Positions 49,459-62,130 of a stretch of 64,000 nt of DNA are shown in pieces. The notes beneath the pieces are model-generated. The model ran no database searches. It was not told the DNA's origin and was given only the letters and a program-made list of their open reading frames with translations. The number at the start of each line of letters is the position of its first letter. Position 1 is the stretch's first letter. A program made the translations under genes and the position numbers. Source of the stretch: Zeugodacus cucurbitae (taxonomy: Eukaryota; Arthropoda; Insecta; Diptera; Tephritidae); the NCBI RefSeq assembly GCF_028554725.1, contig NC_071668.1:53797732-53861731 (forward strand), written 5' to 3'.

Positions 49459-52400
49459 ACATATTAATACCATGACGTAGTAACAGTTATAAACGTATTG
49501 CTCACTATTCTATTTGTATATAATTATTTTTGAAATTATAAAATAGTTTTTAAATGAAGTTTTCGAATAAATATTTTTTACTATTAAACTATTAAATGCC
49601 AAGTTAAGAAAACCATTTTTCTCACGCCAGCCATTTTGTTCTTGTTTTCCAGTATAATCGAAATATAAAATATAAAAATTTAATTGAATTATATGTTATG
49701 CAACGCATACTGATTGTATATTTTTATAGTTTTGTATGTTCTTGTGTGCTGTGGATTAGTCATTACATTTTATTGCCGCGTGTTAATCGCTTCCGCGTGA
49801 ACTTGATAATGAATATTTCGTGTTTGTATTTTAGAATAAAAATAAAATAGACATTTAATATAGTCCGGTTTAAGAAGTCTATATCTACATATGTATATAC
49901 ATATATGTATTTATATATACCCAAAATTATTGATAAAGTGGGGGCAACAGACGTACTTAAAAGCGACTTTGCTGATTTTTATGAAATTTTGAAGAAAACT
50001 CAGGAGACTATGTTGTTTGTTGTCACATTTCTATAATTGTAGTTGTGTGATGAACATGTTCTTTAACCGATATAATTTCCTTTAAAGGAAAAATTTCCGT
50101 GTCTGCCTGAATTGTGATCATATATTTAACTGATAAAATAAAATATCCTGACCAAATATATATGGCTGATATATGTTAGGTAGCGCTTGGGTCGAAATTA
50201 TCACTTTGAATAAAATATTTCTTCATATACCGTAAAACCAGCAATTTGCATTCCCTGAATAACATTTTAGTTTTTATTGTCATTTATTATCACTCGATAG
50301 AGATAAGTTTAACTAACTACCAACTCACTATCAAAAAGTTCAATATAAAACTTTTATAGATGCATCCATTGTAGCTTCACAAGAATAATTAAATATTTTT
50401 TAGACAATCGACTTTTTCTTACCATTCGAATTATGTCACAAAACATTATATTATCATATATGGTACTTTTAGTTTACATAATAAAAGTTCATCTAAATTC
50501 CCATAGAAGGAATGCTCTTCATAAGAGCAACTGGTGAATTTAAGATTGCGATGTCTTCGAAGTATTAAATACCACCGATGGCTCACTTTTTTCTGAACTA
50601 CACATATTTAAGAACTATATTCCCTGAGTCAACCGAAAAATAAAATCTTGTAGGTTTGATCAAATAGCCGATAAGGTCGAACGTTCGCTCCAAATTTTTA
50701 AGGCCAAGGCTCAAATCATATCAAGGTCAGAATTTTACTTTTTTACAATTATATATTTTAAATCTTCGATGATTTGATTATATATAATATAATTATATTT
50801 TAAATAAATTTATTAAAAATGTGCATTCTATTTGCCACCACTATTCCATGCATTCTATTTTCCACTATTTACTGAACTAATGATCTGAGTGATCCTTTAT
50901 TCGGTATTGTCTACTTGTTTCTACTTGTATATATCAGTACATACATATATTATATCTATCCAACTCTTTATTGAAAAATATACAACACCAGATGCTTCAA
51001 AATTAATATACATACATAAATAGTAATTGAAAACATTTTTTATACCAAGTATGTCAGACATATTGTCCGCTTATAATGGAAATATTTTTTTTTCACAGCT
51101 GACATTTATTTAGCCGGTTAGTTGACAGCCTTCAAATATGTTACTATTTTATTATCAGAAAAGCCTGCTGTCACTATTAAAAAATCGCCATAATCAGATC
51201 GGAATGTCAATCAGTAGAAGTGCTGGCAGATGGGGGAACATTAGATATTTTTAATAACAGTGCAAAGTATTAAGAATTGTATATGGGTAACCAAAATTAT
51301 GCGATTTTATTAATAACACGTTTGCTAGTCGATGGCCTTAAAAAGGAAACCAATGGATGTGTCTGGAACTATAAAAATTTCGCAAGTTGTTAAAGGCAAG
51401 CTCACAGTGGACCGAAACCATTATCGAATCGGGGATTCTAAGCAGTTTTTGAAGCTATTCAATCGTATATATCTCAAAGCATTTCGTCTACATGTAAAAA
51501 TGGATGAGTGATGTCTTCCAGTAAAAACAACAAAATATGATTTTTAGTCTTACTATAGAAATATAATATATCGTACTCTCACGCTCTTAAATCGGGATAT
51601 TAACCTAGATAATCAACGCCTTGATGAATTAACCAACTTCCAAAGCACAATTATGATTTAAGAGCGGCGCCTTGTGACCGATATTATGTTGAGTATACCC
51701 AAAATTTTCGAAGGATAATCCTATTCTATAATGGATTGGTGCTGCTCAAAAACTCCAAATGAAAGGAAACTAAACAATTTTTGAAGCAAATCTAACCAAC
51801 GTTTAAGTTTGCTTAACACCTGCGGTATATAATTTATGTATATAGTCTATCCACAACGAAGCAACAAAAAATATGGGAAAAAATCAACAAAACCTATAAT
51901 TAAGTACTCAAGGTTTAATTTTTGTTATTTGACTGTAAACACCCACAATTATACACCGCTTCCCTGAAATGTATATTTATTTCTCATATTTACTGTATTT
52001 TCCCAGCTTGTTTACCTAAAAGCCTATTAGCAACGCCAGACAAGGATAATAAGTAGCAACTGTAAATTATACTTATCCGAAATCCACTGCCCAAATATAG
52101 GAGCGGCTGCTTCAAAGTGTAAATACCAAGGAATATGAAATATGTTGACTCACGTTTCCGAGCAAATGCTTACAACGCAAATCAGCATCCTTCGATTTTA
52201 ATTCCCTATAGAAAAAGGTGTTATTGTACACGCGGGCAAAACCTAAACAACAACATGGCTAAACAAACGAATCCATTGAGACATTATAGAGCCTTAGGTG
52301 TCGAGCGTAACAATTGCAACAGCAGGCAACTCGATGGGATAGCTGTGCAATCATAGAACCAGCCTATGTGTTAGCGGGTAGAATGCACTCAAGGATCACC

Positions 52401-54050
52401 TACAAACATTTTACGTTAGACCCTCATCATCGACCTCATCAACTTGCTACACTTAACTAATTTACTATGGTCACAATGTCATTAGGCGAAGAAAGCACAA
52501 AGAGACCTCGACTTCAGCATTCTTTAGCTGCGCATTGTTAACCAGCGTGCATTCATCAAGCCATGGGGTTTCGCAGAAAAATTCATAAATACAGCCCAAA
52601 CATATACAAATTTGACAGTGCAATTCTCAATTTTGGCAAGGAAGTGAAAGAACAATGCGTAACGTAGATCGGTAACTTCAAAGGCTAAGCAAAATAATAG
52701 TCTCAGTTTCATATTCTTTCTCTTGCTTTGCCAAATACGACCTTTGTCTTTTTGCTTAATTATTATCCTTCTGTCTTACTGTTTTTACTGGCGTTTCTTT
52801 AACACACGTTTTGCGGATTTCTAAGTTTTCTAGGAAGTTACTGTGTAACAAATTTCTTTTTCCACTTTGTTGTCTCTAAATCTGTTTGCTGCTTGTTATC
52901 CTCTGTCGTTGTTGTGGATAAAGAAAGGAGGTAAATGTGTCTATAGTTGGCCTTGTGTTGTGCCGCTGGTCGTGAGAATACCGTTTATTTGGTGATTACC
53001 TTTGTGACATTTCTTTTTGATTTTTATGTTTTTGTTTATTTCTTCGGCTGTTTTATGTAGAATTGCGAAAACATTCGAAGAATGCATTCTTCGCCGGTGT
53101 TTTGCATTTTAGAAAGTCGCTTTGATCTGCCGAAAACAACGGTGTGGTAAGAAAGGAACTACCATAAAATTAATATTTGGGATTGTAGTGAATTCCAAAA
53201 ATAGTTGCCCTTTTCACATATAAATACGTTTTTGCATGCAGATATAGTTTTTTAATATTTCTCACAGTATTTAAAAAATTGAATAAACCAATATATCTAG
53301 ATATACATATATACATATGGTGACCCGTTTCAGTATATACCTACATATAGCCTGCTTAGCTAATTTATTTCTTCATGTTTTCTCGTGTCTTGATTTGTTG
53401 ATAATTTTTTGGGATGCTTTAGATAGAAATGTAAGATAAGTTGAATATGTTTCAAAATATTTCAAAGAATAACGACCTGGATTATAAAATCAGACAAACA
53501 CGCAGTATTTTGCTCCATCGAGCTCGTCTAAACTTCCATCGTAAACCTCAACGCCGCGAGAGCTCAGCAAGGCTCCATTATTGTCTATCTGCACTACATA
53601 TATCCTCACTATTCTGCGTCCAGCTCTAATTTCGTGTAGGAACTATTCAGAAACTTCTCATCCCCGCTTAGGCTGTTCCATGAGCTACTTATATCTGTCA
53701 GGCTTAAGACTTGTTACGATTGGCCGTCATTCTTGGACAAGTTCTGGACTATCATAGCACTACTTCGAGATTTAAAAGTTATGATGAGTGCATGGTTATA
53801 TACAAACTGACTAAAGGGAGTATAAGCTTGCTGAAATCCGAGGAACTGAAAATATAAATTCAGTAAAATCTGCCTCAGAAGAAACATGGATTGTAGACAA
53901 ACGCTAAGACGTTAAATCTGTGACGAGAACTTAAACATGTGTTCAATATATTGAAAGATCTCAACATCCCACCCGGCCGTAAACGCTTGCATCCGTGACT
54001 TTAAAGATTTGCCATACTCACGTGCCAAATGAATCTACAAGAGCTAAGAA
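49459..54050. other. AT-rich stretch upstream of the tRNA, nothing firm
   Basis: Short frames only. A 59-codon lysine-rich frame starts at 51332 (see findings), and a 73-codon frame lies at 52135-52356. Neither is recognised, and no transposon end was identified. Confidence 0.45.
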
Positions 54051-56560
54051 GTGTGACAGCTACATCGCACCCTGGCCTCTGGCTTCTGCACTAACAACCT
54101 ACAACCGACATTTGCCCTAATCCCTACTAATCACATATACGACATTTAATTTACACACATATAAATATGGGTAGCTATGTGTGTAGACATATTAGTGATT
54201 GCGGCAAAACCTATCCACTTCTTTCCAGAATCGCATATACATGCTGATATGGATAGCTAACTGTGTAGTGAGTACATAAGCATGCATGAATTCCCGCACA
54301 AGTGTTTGAGATTTAGTCGCCAACAAGTATACCGCTCCCACTACGGCTATGCAGCCAGCAATCCTCCTACATGTTCATTCAGCCTGTGTTGAGCGCCTTG
54401 TACGGCTGTCAGCAGAGCATTTGTTGCCTCTTTGGTAGTCTTGTACGAGCATGCAGTTAGTAGGTGTTGCCGCTTAGACATTTTAATTCGCCTTTGTTGC
54501 GACATGTATGCGCTAAATGTCTGACAGCATGTGTAGGCATATGTGTGTGGCTTTGTATGTGCCGCAGAGGTGAAGAATGTGGCAATGTTAAGTCAGTGTG
54601 GCATGTCTTTGCATCAGCCTTTTTCATACCAAGAATGTTTGCTATCCATGCGCCAACAACAAATCTCGGGCTGTTAAACATCGCGACAAGAAGTGTTAAC
54701 TGGGCTCTAATGCATTCTCAGGCATTCTTTGTTAGATGTCGCGCATTAGAGGCGGTTTGCGCAATCTTTTCACCCGACCTGTCGTTTGGGACCATGGAGT
54801 AAATGCTGTATGGAGTGTTTTTTTTTTAACTAAACGATAAGACTTCAAATATTTGTTATTTACAGATTTTAATCTATAATATAGGCTTGATAGGTCCAGA
54901 GTAGTTCACAAAAGAACTGGCTTTGCACAAACATACTTCAAAGATGGGGTCCTATCAGACTGTTGAATGATTTGAAGTGCCAGCTTTGTGTTTTTATTAA
55001 ACTTAAGATCATAACATCTTTATATGTGCAGTTCAACCACCCAAGAACTAATTGGCAAATCAGGTTATCGATTTTCAATTTAAATTCTATCAAAAAACTT
55101 TAGCTTGAGTGATTTGAAAACAGAGTTCTGAAGAAAGTCTCGAGACAACGCATCTGAGATTGGTAATAACCAAAGTGTACTAACCGTTCTTGAGAGCGAT
55201 TTCTGTCGAATTTCAACCATTTATTTTGTAGTTTTCCCTATCCCTAATCAAGAATCACCTCACACCCTTTTGGAATCTGCCGCATACAAATTTCGATATA
55301 TTTATTCCAGCAGATTTGTAAATCCAGCACTACTCAGCAATATCCACACTGTGTGTAAGTGCGGCGCATTCAGCAGCACTTAATTTTTCTTACCACTTCC
55401 GAAAGCCACACTACACTCGTACTATAAGTGGCCGGCCGAAAGGAAACGGAAATGCTATTGCCATATGGCAAATTTGTTTTGCGGTCGGTTTCATTGCCTC
55501 AACACCAGCTGCCGAATTACAACTATTCGTCTGAACCCTCTGCATTAATAGATGCCCTGCCCTCCCGTTGTCTGGCCAGGCGAAAATTTCTGCAATTTCA
55601 TTTAGTTCGCGCCACTAAAGAGTCTTCTATATGTATACATATACATAGGTTTCACTACATGAGTGCTATTTTGTATAGTTGAAATGGGCTTCCGACATCT
55701 TACTCCGTACATTGCCACAATGCTCTGAATATCACTACCGTCACTTTGCTGACAATTCAACTATTTCCTCTTGGTGTTTTCCGCATTTACAACAACAACA
55801 ACGACAGCAAGACACTACTCGGGTATCGGCCCCAATGTGCTGGCTGCTTGTCGTACAGATTACGGTTGAAGTTGACATTTTGGGGGCTTCCACAGTGTCG
55901 TGTTTGCGGATTAAATGGTCTTTTGATTTGTCTGACACTGTGGCATTTACACTCGCCCTGTCTTTGTGTGCCGCTTCCTGTTCACTGGTCATTGAGGGTC
56001 TCTACCGGCATACCATCTTCTTGCATTTCCACTCATTTATATTTGCACTCGTGTCGACTAACTAGTGCGATGCCATTGGTGGCTAGTGTTGGCAGCTTGT
56101 TTTCTGGCCGATTTCACCGACCATACAAAGTGTCTCCCTCTGCGTCGCAATTATCTTCGGCGGTCGGTGTACTTTTATGGACTCAACTCAGTGGCGTGGT
56201 TGTCTGTAATTTCTTGCGCCGTAAACACGTGTTCATGCCTTTGTTGAGCTTTCCTTCAGGCTCTTCTCGCTCACTGCCATCTTCGTCTTGTCAATGGTTG
56301 ACTTAATCCGTGACTGAGTCACTGAGTGAGCTTTTGCTTTTGCAATTTTCTTTCTTGCTTTTCTTTTGTGTTCTTTTCGTGTTTGCCATGTTTCATTTGT
56401 ACTTAGTTTTAAATTGGATTGCACGCCAATCCTAATTGACAATTAACATAGTCGCATTCGTTTCTTTTTTGTGGCAACAACAATGTGGCACTTTTGTGTA
56501 CTTACATTCAGGCGCGTTGAAAAGTTATTTTAAACCAATGAAGTATTAGATTATTGTCAC
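54050..56560. other. Less AT-rich island, longest in the right half
   Basis: Overlapping plus-strand frames of 128 (55679-56065) and 186 (55746-56306) codons and minus-strand frames (55741-55992, 56233-56442) coexist. Their translations are rich in Cys, Ser and Leu with no recognisable domain. I regard the stretch as probable conserved non-coding DNA. A short exon cannot be excluded. Confidence 0.35.
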
Positions 56561-56611
56561 GCAAACGACATAAGTATCGGCTTAGAGTGTACCCAGTAGG
56601 AAAGCAAATCA

Positions 56612-57004
56612 CAATTTTAGTAATTTTCAACATAATCTTTGTATGCGAGGTGGGTGTTTTTTTTATACGATTTTACCCATTTTCATGGTGTGTGTAATGG
56701 AGTAGGTGTGGAAAATGAATGCAGAAAATTTGATTATATAGCTTAAGTGTTTGCGAGACGCCCACATAAAAAAAGGTTTGTGTTTGTTCCTCTGTACCAA
56801 ATACTACTTTCATAACTTTATTTATGGCTTAGTATGACACATTATAGGTTCTCGGTTTCCACCATTTTGTAGGCGTGGTAATGGTCCCATTTTCAATAGC
56901 AACCCTCCCACAGTTCCAAGGAATTATGCAGTTCCATGGACAGACGGACGGACGGAATGACAGACATCCGGATTTCAAATCTACTCGTCACCGGGATCAC
57001 TCTG
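56612..57004 (+). mobile_element. Repeat family A, internal fragment
   Basis: TAGTAATTTTCAACATAATC, GTAGGCGTGGTAATGGTCCC, the GGACGGACGGAATGACAG tract and CATCCGGATTTCAAATCTAC match the far half of the 43676 element in the same order. Both ends are missing. Confidence 0.8.
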
Positions 57005-59208
57005 AAAAGTAAAAATTTTCGTCGACAAAAAAACTAATTTGGAAGAAATGAAGAAGTTTAGCAAAAGATAGATCTGAGTTTAAGACGTTACAAAATACCA
57101 CCACAATTACTGTTCCCATGACTATCGGACCTAAATAATCCGAACAGATCTGGATTTGTATTCGACCAAACTCAACTCGGCTGCAATCCCCAAAATTTAT
57201 TTGTGGTCCAACGAATCATATAACATAAGGAGTCTGATACAGAAGAAACGTTACTCCGATAACCGTATGGAAGCGAAGTCCCGTTCTAAGTTGCCAGACG
57301 TTTGCAAGATGAGAACCCAAGCCTATTGGAATAACTTCCTAAATTCAGAAGAGGAAATTTCGAGCGATAAGCAGTAGTATAGAAGTTTTTGTGATAATTT
57401 ATTCATTTTTACTTCCCTTCGGTTGTTTTAGTGGTAACAGAAAAAAGTTGGACAAGATTTACTATTTTGATGTAAATTAGTTACTTTCTCATGTCTCCTT
57501 TTTATGAAGGCAATCTTCATCTTCTAGTAATTTGGTTCTAAGATTTGTATAGTCACTTATGTAACTAAGCTAAGCTGAAAATTGTTTTCTCGACATTAAA
57601 ATACGATAGAGAAATATTTTCTCTTTTATTTTGGAAGTCGAGGACACATCAAATTTCTTGTAACATTCAAGTACTTCCCAGTTTTATTTCCCACATAAAT
57701 TTTATTTGTTGTAACACTAATTGGCAAAATATCTTTTGTGCGATTTCCAATTACTAGAACCAATCATGCATACATTTGTGGCATAATTTTTTTCTTTTTT
57801 TCAAGAATTCACCCTATATGCTTCGTGAATGTCTGCCAAGTAAATTAATGCGGAAGTAATTTTTGCGCAGTACTTACACACGTAAAAGCCAACAAATAAA
57901 AGCCGCCACTTCTCACTTTCCACAGCCAACCACACAAGAAAAGCAACTTGGTAAAAGGAGCGATTTTTTTATGTCAAGTTGAGAGTTGTTGAAAATTTAA
58001 ATTTCCCGCATACAAAGCGAAGGTAACATTAAATGTGGTTTTTTAATTTCATTCATTCAAATTTTCATGCACTTCAACTCGGTTACTTAGATTCTTCAAC
58101 AACACAAAAGGTAAAGGCATATTATTGTTTAATTTCCCTTAACCCAACAAAAAAGCGAGAAGAAAGAACGCGTCACAAGGGTGCAGCTGTATAATGGTAC
58201 CCTGTGCGCCTACAGAAATGTCGCGCATGCGCAACGCACCGGAGTGGCGGTAGACGGTAGAAGTGGAATTTACCTAAATGCGCATAAAAGGCGTCAACAA
58301 CTTAAGTGGCAATTGTTGTCAGAAGCGTCATGGCTTGTCAGCAACTTCAGCTCAGAGATCGTCCTTTTTAGACATTGAGTGTAATTGTTCTTGATTTATG
58401 CAATTCATGAATTGTAAAGTACCTGGAATAATGAAAAAGAAACAATGAAAACAAAATGTAGTGGATTGATAACCGCAAGAGAGAACATACACATGGGCAC
58501 ATAACTTATGACGAGTACACTATCTTGAAAGATCTTGTAATTCTTATGTAAGATGTAGCGATGGGAAATGGCAACGAAAAATTTGATTCTGAGATAACAA
58601 AATGAAACACAAAGAGATGGGTAGGTAAACCCTTAACGGGGCAAGTTTGATCGAGTGCCAAAAAATTTACATAGTTAGGAATAGTTTTATGAAAGGAGCA
58701 GACAACTTCTTTATACTGAACCTTTAATAATAGATGAGTCTGGTAAAAGCCGAAACTAACTATCAGGAGCATTATATGTTCGACATTTCGCTTGAGATAT
58801 CCGCCACATAATCAAATGAACTGGCGTATTGCTGAAATGAGAAATAGGCTTCTTGGTCGCACGAGTTGTCCACATTTTAGTGATTTTGAGGTAAAATACA
58901 CACCGCATCTTTTCCACTGGGGTTTGTAAATGCTAGTACTGGTGGAAAAAAATTATAACTTTATCTCGATTTCAGCTGAAAAATCACGATTGATTTAGGA
59001 GATTATAATTTTATTATAAGCTATTTAAAGTAATTGTGTCGCTTTTAAATAATATTTGCCTAATTTTCGTGTTTTTGAGTAGTTTCTATTTACGAAGGTA
59101 AGTTTTTTGAACTCGTGCCATGTATTGTTTAGAAGCAATGTCAAATCATACCTTTAAGTACACATTTCGCAAATGAAGTAAATTGCTTTCAATTCAATGG
59201 GAACTTAT
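57005..59208. other. AT-rich with a small island, nothing recognised
   Basis: A 73-codon frame at 57156-57377 and an 88-codon minus frame at 58506-58772 are unrecognised. The part at 57900-58400 is less AT-rich. Confidence 0.45.
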
Positions 59209-59272
59209 TTTTATAATCTCGCAACAAAGTTGCTAAGAGAGTATAATAGTTTTGTTCACATAACGGTTGGTA
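59209..59272 (-). repeat. Repeat family A, solo non-hairpin end
   Basis: TTTTATAATCTCGCAAC (59209-59225) and the GTTCACATAACGGTTGGT block are the first 64 bases of family A. The rest is absent and retroelement sequence follows. T's precede the end, as in other copies. Confidence 0.82.
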
Positions 59273-59289
59273 TTTTAACCTTACACTGA

Positions 59290-59710
59290 CGAATGCTGGA
59301 CATTGAAGTTGGAAGTGCTTGGATGATTCCATCATAATTCAATGGTTTGAAACGAAAACTGGAATTAATAGAGAGCTGCCGATAGAAAACTACCCCTCCC
59401 TCCTACCCCGTGAGTTTCGGTCCATCTGTGAAAGAGCTCACAGTGCCTCTTCTCCAGCGGTTTCTCCCAACCCACATATATGCGCGTAGTGAAAAAACCA
59501 CTAGTCGATGGTTCCGTGGTGCAGATTAGGGATGCACGCTGAGTGACGGATAATTTCAAAGTGTCCCTCTTTCGAACACTTCATGTATCCAACCTTCTCT
59601 GAATCGAATGGCGACCTCGCCGCAATGTTACATCCACGGGTGCAACCTCGCTCCAGCTGTTTAGCTAGTGTAGCTATTGATGAGAGTTCCCACCTTAGAA
59701 CAGGAGAAGA
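59290..59710 (-). pseudogene. Non-LTR retrotransposon RNase H remnant
   Basis: On the minus strand, pieces in shifting frames resemble the RNase H region of a Jockey/I-type element: HRWTETHGVGGRG, then in another frame VVFYRQLSINSSFRF. These correspond to a TDGSK...GVGSGV...SFRLP-type block. An upstream frame (KQLERGCTRGCN...KEGHFEIIRHSACIPNL) fits the linker before it. Most catalytic residues cannot be aligned with certainty. It is a relic with several frameshifts, directly next to the family A end. Confidence 0.5.
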
Positions 59711-62130
59711 CAACCAATTAAAGTGTTATAATCGCTTTCAGAAATTTTCCAATTTTGGTTTTATAGTTTTCAATCAAGCTTAACTTTGCTTACGACAAAG
59801 AAAAATTACAAAATACTGTCAAAAATTATAAAATTAATAATTTTTTATTGAATTTAGCGACTGACCGCACATAAGCCATCATTAGACCCATTGTTCTTCC
59901 AATTTCAAGACTTGAAATAATACATTTACAAACAAAAGCAACCAAACTAATTTTTTTACGCAGGAAAAATACCGTCATTAATAAAAGGAAAGGGCATTTT
60001 AGCGCAAGGTGATATCGGTAATGCTCCCAGTCTGTTATGGTTGGAATTGTTTGTTCGATGTACTTTCGCTTGGCGACTAAAAGATAGCTACTAGCAATTC
60101 TTCTACTTAAAATGAAAATGAACCCCTTGGAATAACTCTTTTAGGAGAAATAATTAAAGACTTGAAGCGTTTAAAGAGAGAGATCACATACATAATACAT
60201 AACTTATATATATATATATGCTCGCATGATTTTTGACACATCACACCACATGTTTACAAAAAAAAAATGATACAAAAGGAAACGTAAAAGAAAATTAGTA
60301 AATACATATAAGTGTATATATTCGTACAGCATCCGTTCATAATTTAACGCTACTTTACGACTTTCCACCAATGCACATAAGCAACAGCAGTCGAGCATAA
60401 TTTGCAATGTTATGAAACTAAATATTTCCTTTGTTATTACAAATGTACCTTTGTGTGTTAGCACAAGTATTATGGTACGTGGTTATTTGCTGCAGCTGCG
60501 AACAAAGAAAAAATATTTACTCGCTGAACAAATATGTGGTGCGTTTTGCAATAGTTGCTTGATATCTACCCCCAAGATTTGCACGAAAAAGGTAATATTA
60601 ACAACATGTGCCCCACAGAAACTATTGTTTGTGGGTAAATGTTACAAATAGCATTTGGACGAGTGGTTGGGGACGTGTATATTCGCAATTTCACATTCCG
60701 GTTGTAGTATGAGTGTTGAGTGGGCGCTGAGATAAAGTAAGTGTGTATGCCTTTAACGCTCCATTTATAACTTCTTTAACTTTATAAAGTCGCTCTTCTC
60801 AACAAATATCCCTCACTTTGCTACTTATATCCGCGCCAAGCGGTCCTTTAAGCATTATCCGCCTCCTGTGTATTGCTAACTTTTGTGTGCATGCTTTTAG
60901 CGGGGATGCATATAAAGTGTACGTTTTGTTCCACTTTTGGTTATCTCTAGCACGCTTAACTTTATTTTATGTTTTTAATGAAATTACTTCTTATTTCACC
61001 GCACTGATTTTGTTCCTTTATGACCTCCTTAAGTTCGTTTTTACGCTCACCCTTATTGTTTTAGTTTGTACTTTTTTATGTCCTTTTTATATTTTGAGTG
61101 CGTTGCATTTATGGCCAAGGAAAAGTTTTTATTGCTTATTAAAATACTACACAATACTCACAAGTGTACATGTGCAAGGGAATATATTTTTTTGTTGCTG
61201 ACAGCAACATCTCTCGTACGAAGATACTAAACTTAAAAATGTACATATAACATGGATGTGGGCCGATAAAGTTCACACTTTCATTTTTAGCAAAAGCGTA
61301 AACTTGCCTTTAAATAAGTTTTAAGTACTGAACGAAACTGCCTATTTTCAATAGTTTTATATTAAATATGAAAGATTTAGTCTAAATTATTTATTGTCCT
61401 AAATCTATACATATAAGGAGGGATGCGATGTTTGTCATTTCCGACGAATCCTCGGAAAAAAAGGCGTCCGCCCTACCAGGATACTCTGAAAACAAAGATT
61501 TGACTACGTTTAATGTTTTGACTGGCAAAAAGTTACCTTGGAAGCAACTTCTTCAATATTAAAGAGATATTGTGGAAATTGATAAGGCAATAAAAGTAAG
61601 TTTTCATGAACCCTAAAACCCTTGTAACCCTTACGGTGAAACTTCATATCTTATCATAAACGATTTCCGTTGTATTGATGCAGTTTGGGAATGGATCCAT
61701 TAAGAACCACAACTGCTTTCATTAACTTGCTTATCTTTAGATAATATTAAATAAATCAGACATCAAGAAGGATATCGTACTTTCCGTTGATCTTGTAAAA
61801 CCCGATTTTTTCCTCTAATTGTGGTTTGATATGACATTACCTTAATTTAGAGCTCAACTAATATTCTTAAAATGAAAGGAACAAATGGAACAATATATTA
61901 ACGGAGTTAGTTCGATCGGTGTTTGCTCTTTTATCGATGAATTGAAAATATTTATTAGCTATGTATAATGACCAATTTTTAACCAACTTTAATAAATTTG
62001 GCTATGTAAGCTGAACAATTCGGGCAGTTTTTTGCATCCGAAAATAACATTCCCTAAAAATCTAGCATGTACCACAAAGCAATATTTGTCTAGTTCGGGT
62101 GGATATTGATATAGCGACAAGGTTATAAGG
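59711..62130. other. AT-rich with a T-rich island, nothing firm
   Basis: (AT)n lies near 60207-60221. A 127-codon hydrophobic frame at 60818-61201 reflects T-rich sequence. Faint frames near 61435-61950 recall a retroelement but could not be supported. Confidence 0.4.

Noticed and set aside
55746..56306. 186-codon plus-strand open frame
   Set aside because: It overlaps another long plus-strand frame and minus-strand frames, has no domain or family resemblance, and lies in a stop-poor island.
60818..61201. 127-codon hydrophobic frame that could suggest a membrane protein
   Set aside because: Hydrophobicity follows from T-rich plus-strand sequence. No family or conserved pattern was seen.
61435..61950. 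Possible gypsy-like reverse transcriptase relic (frames near EQYINGVSSIGVCSFIDELK)
   Set aside because: Only a weak resemblance to one polymerase block, with no ordered set of motifs or LTRs. A profile search of the six-frame translation would decide.
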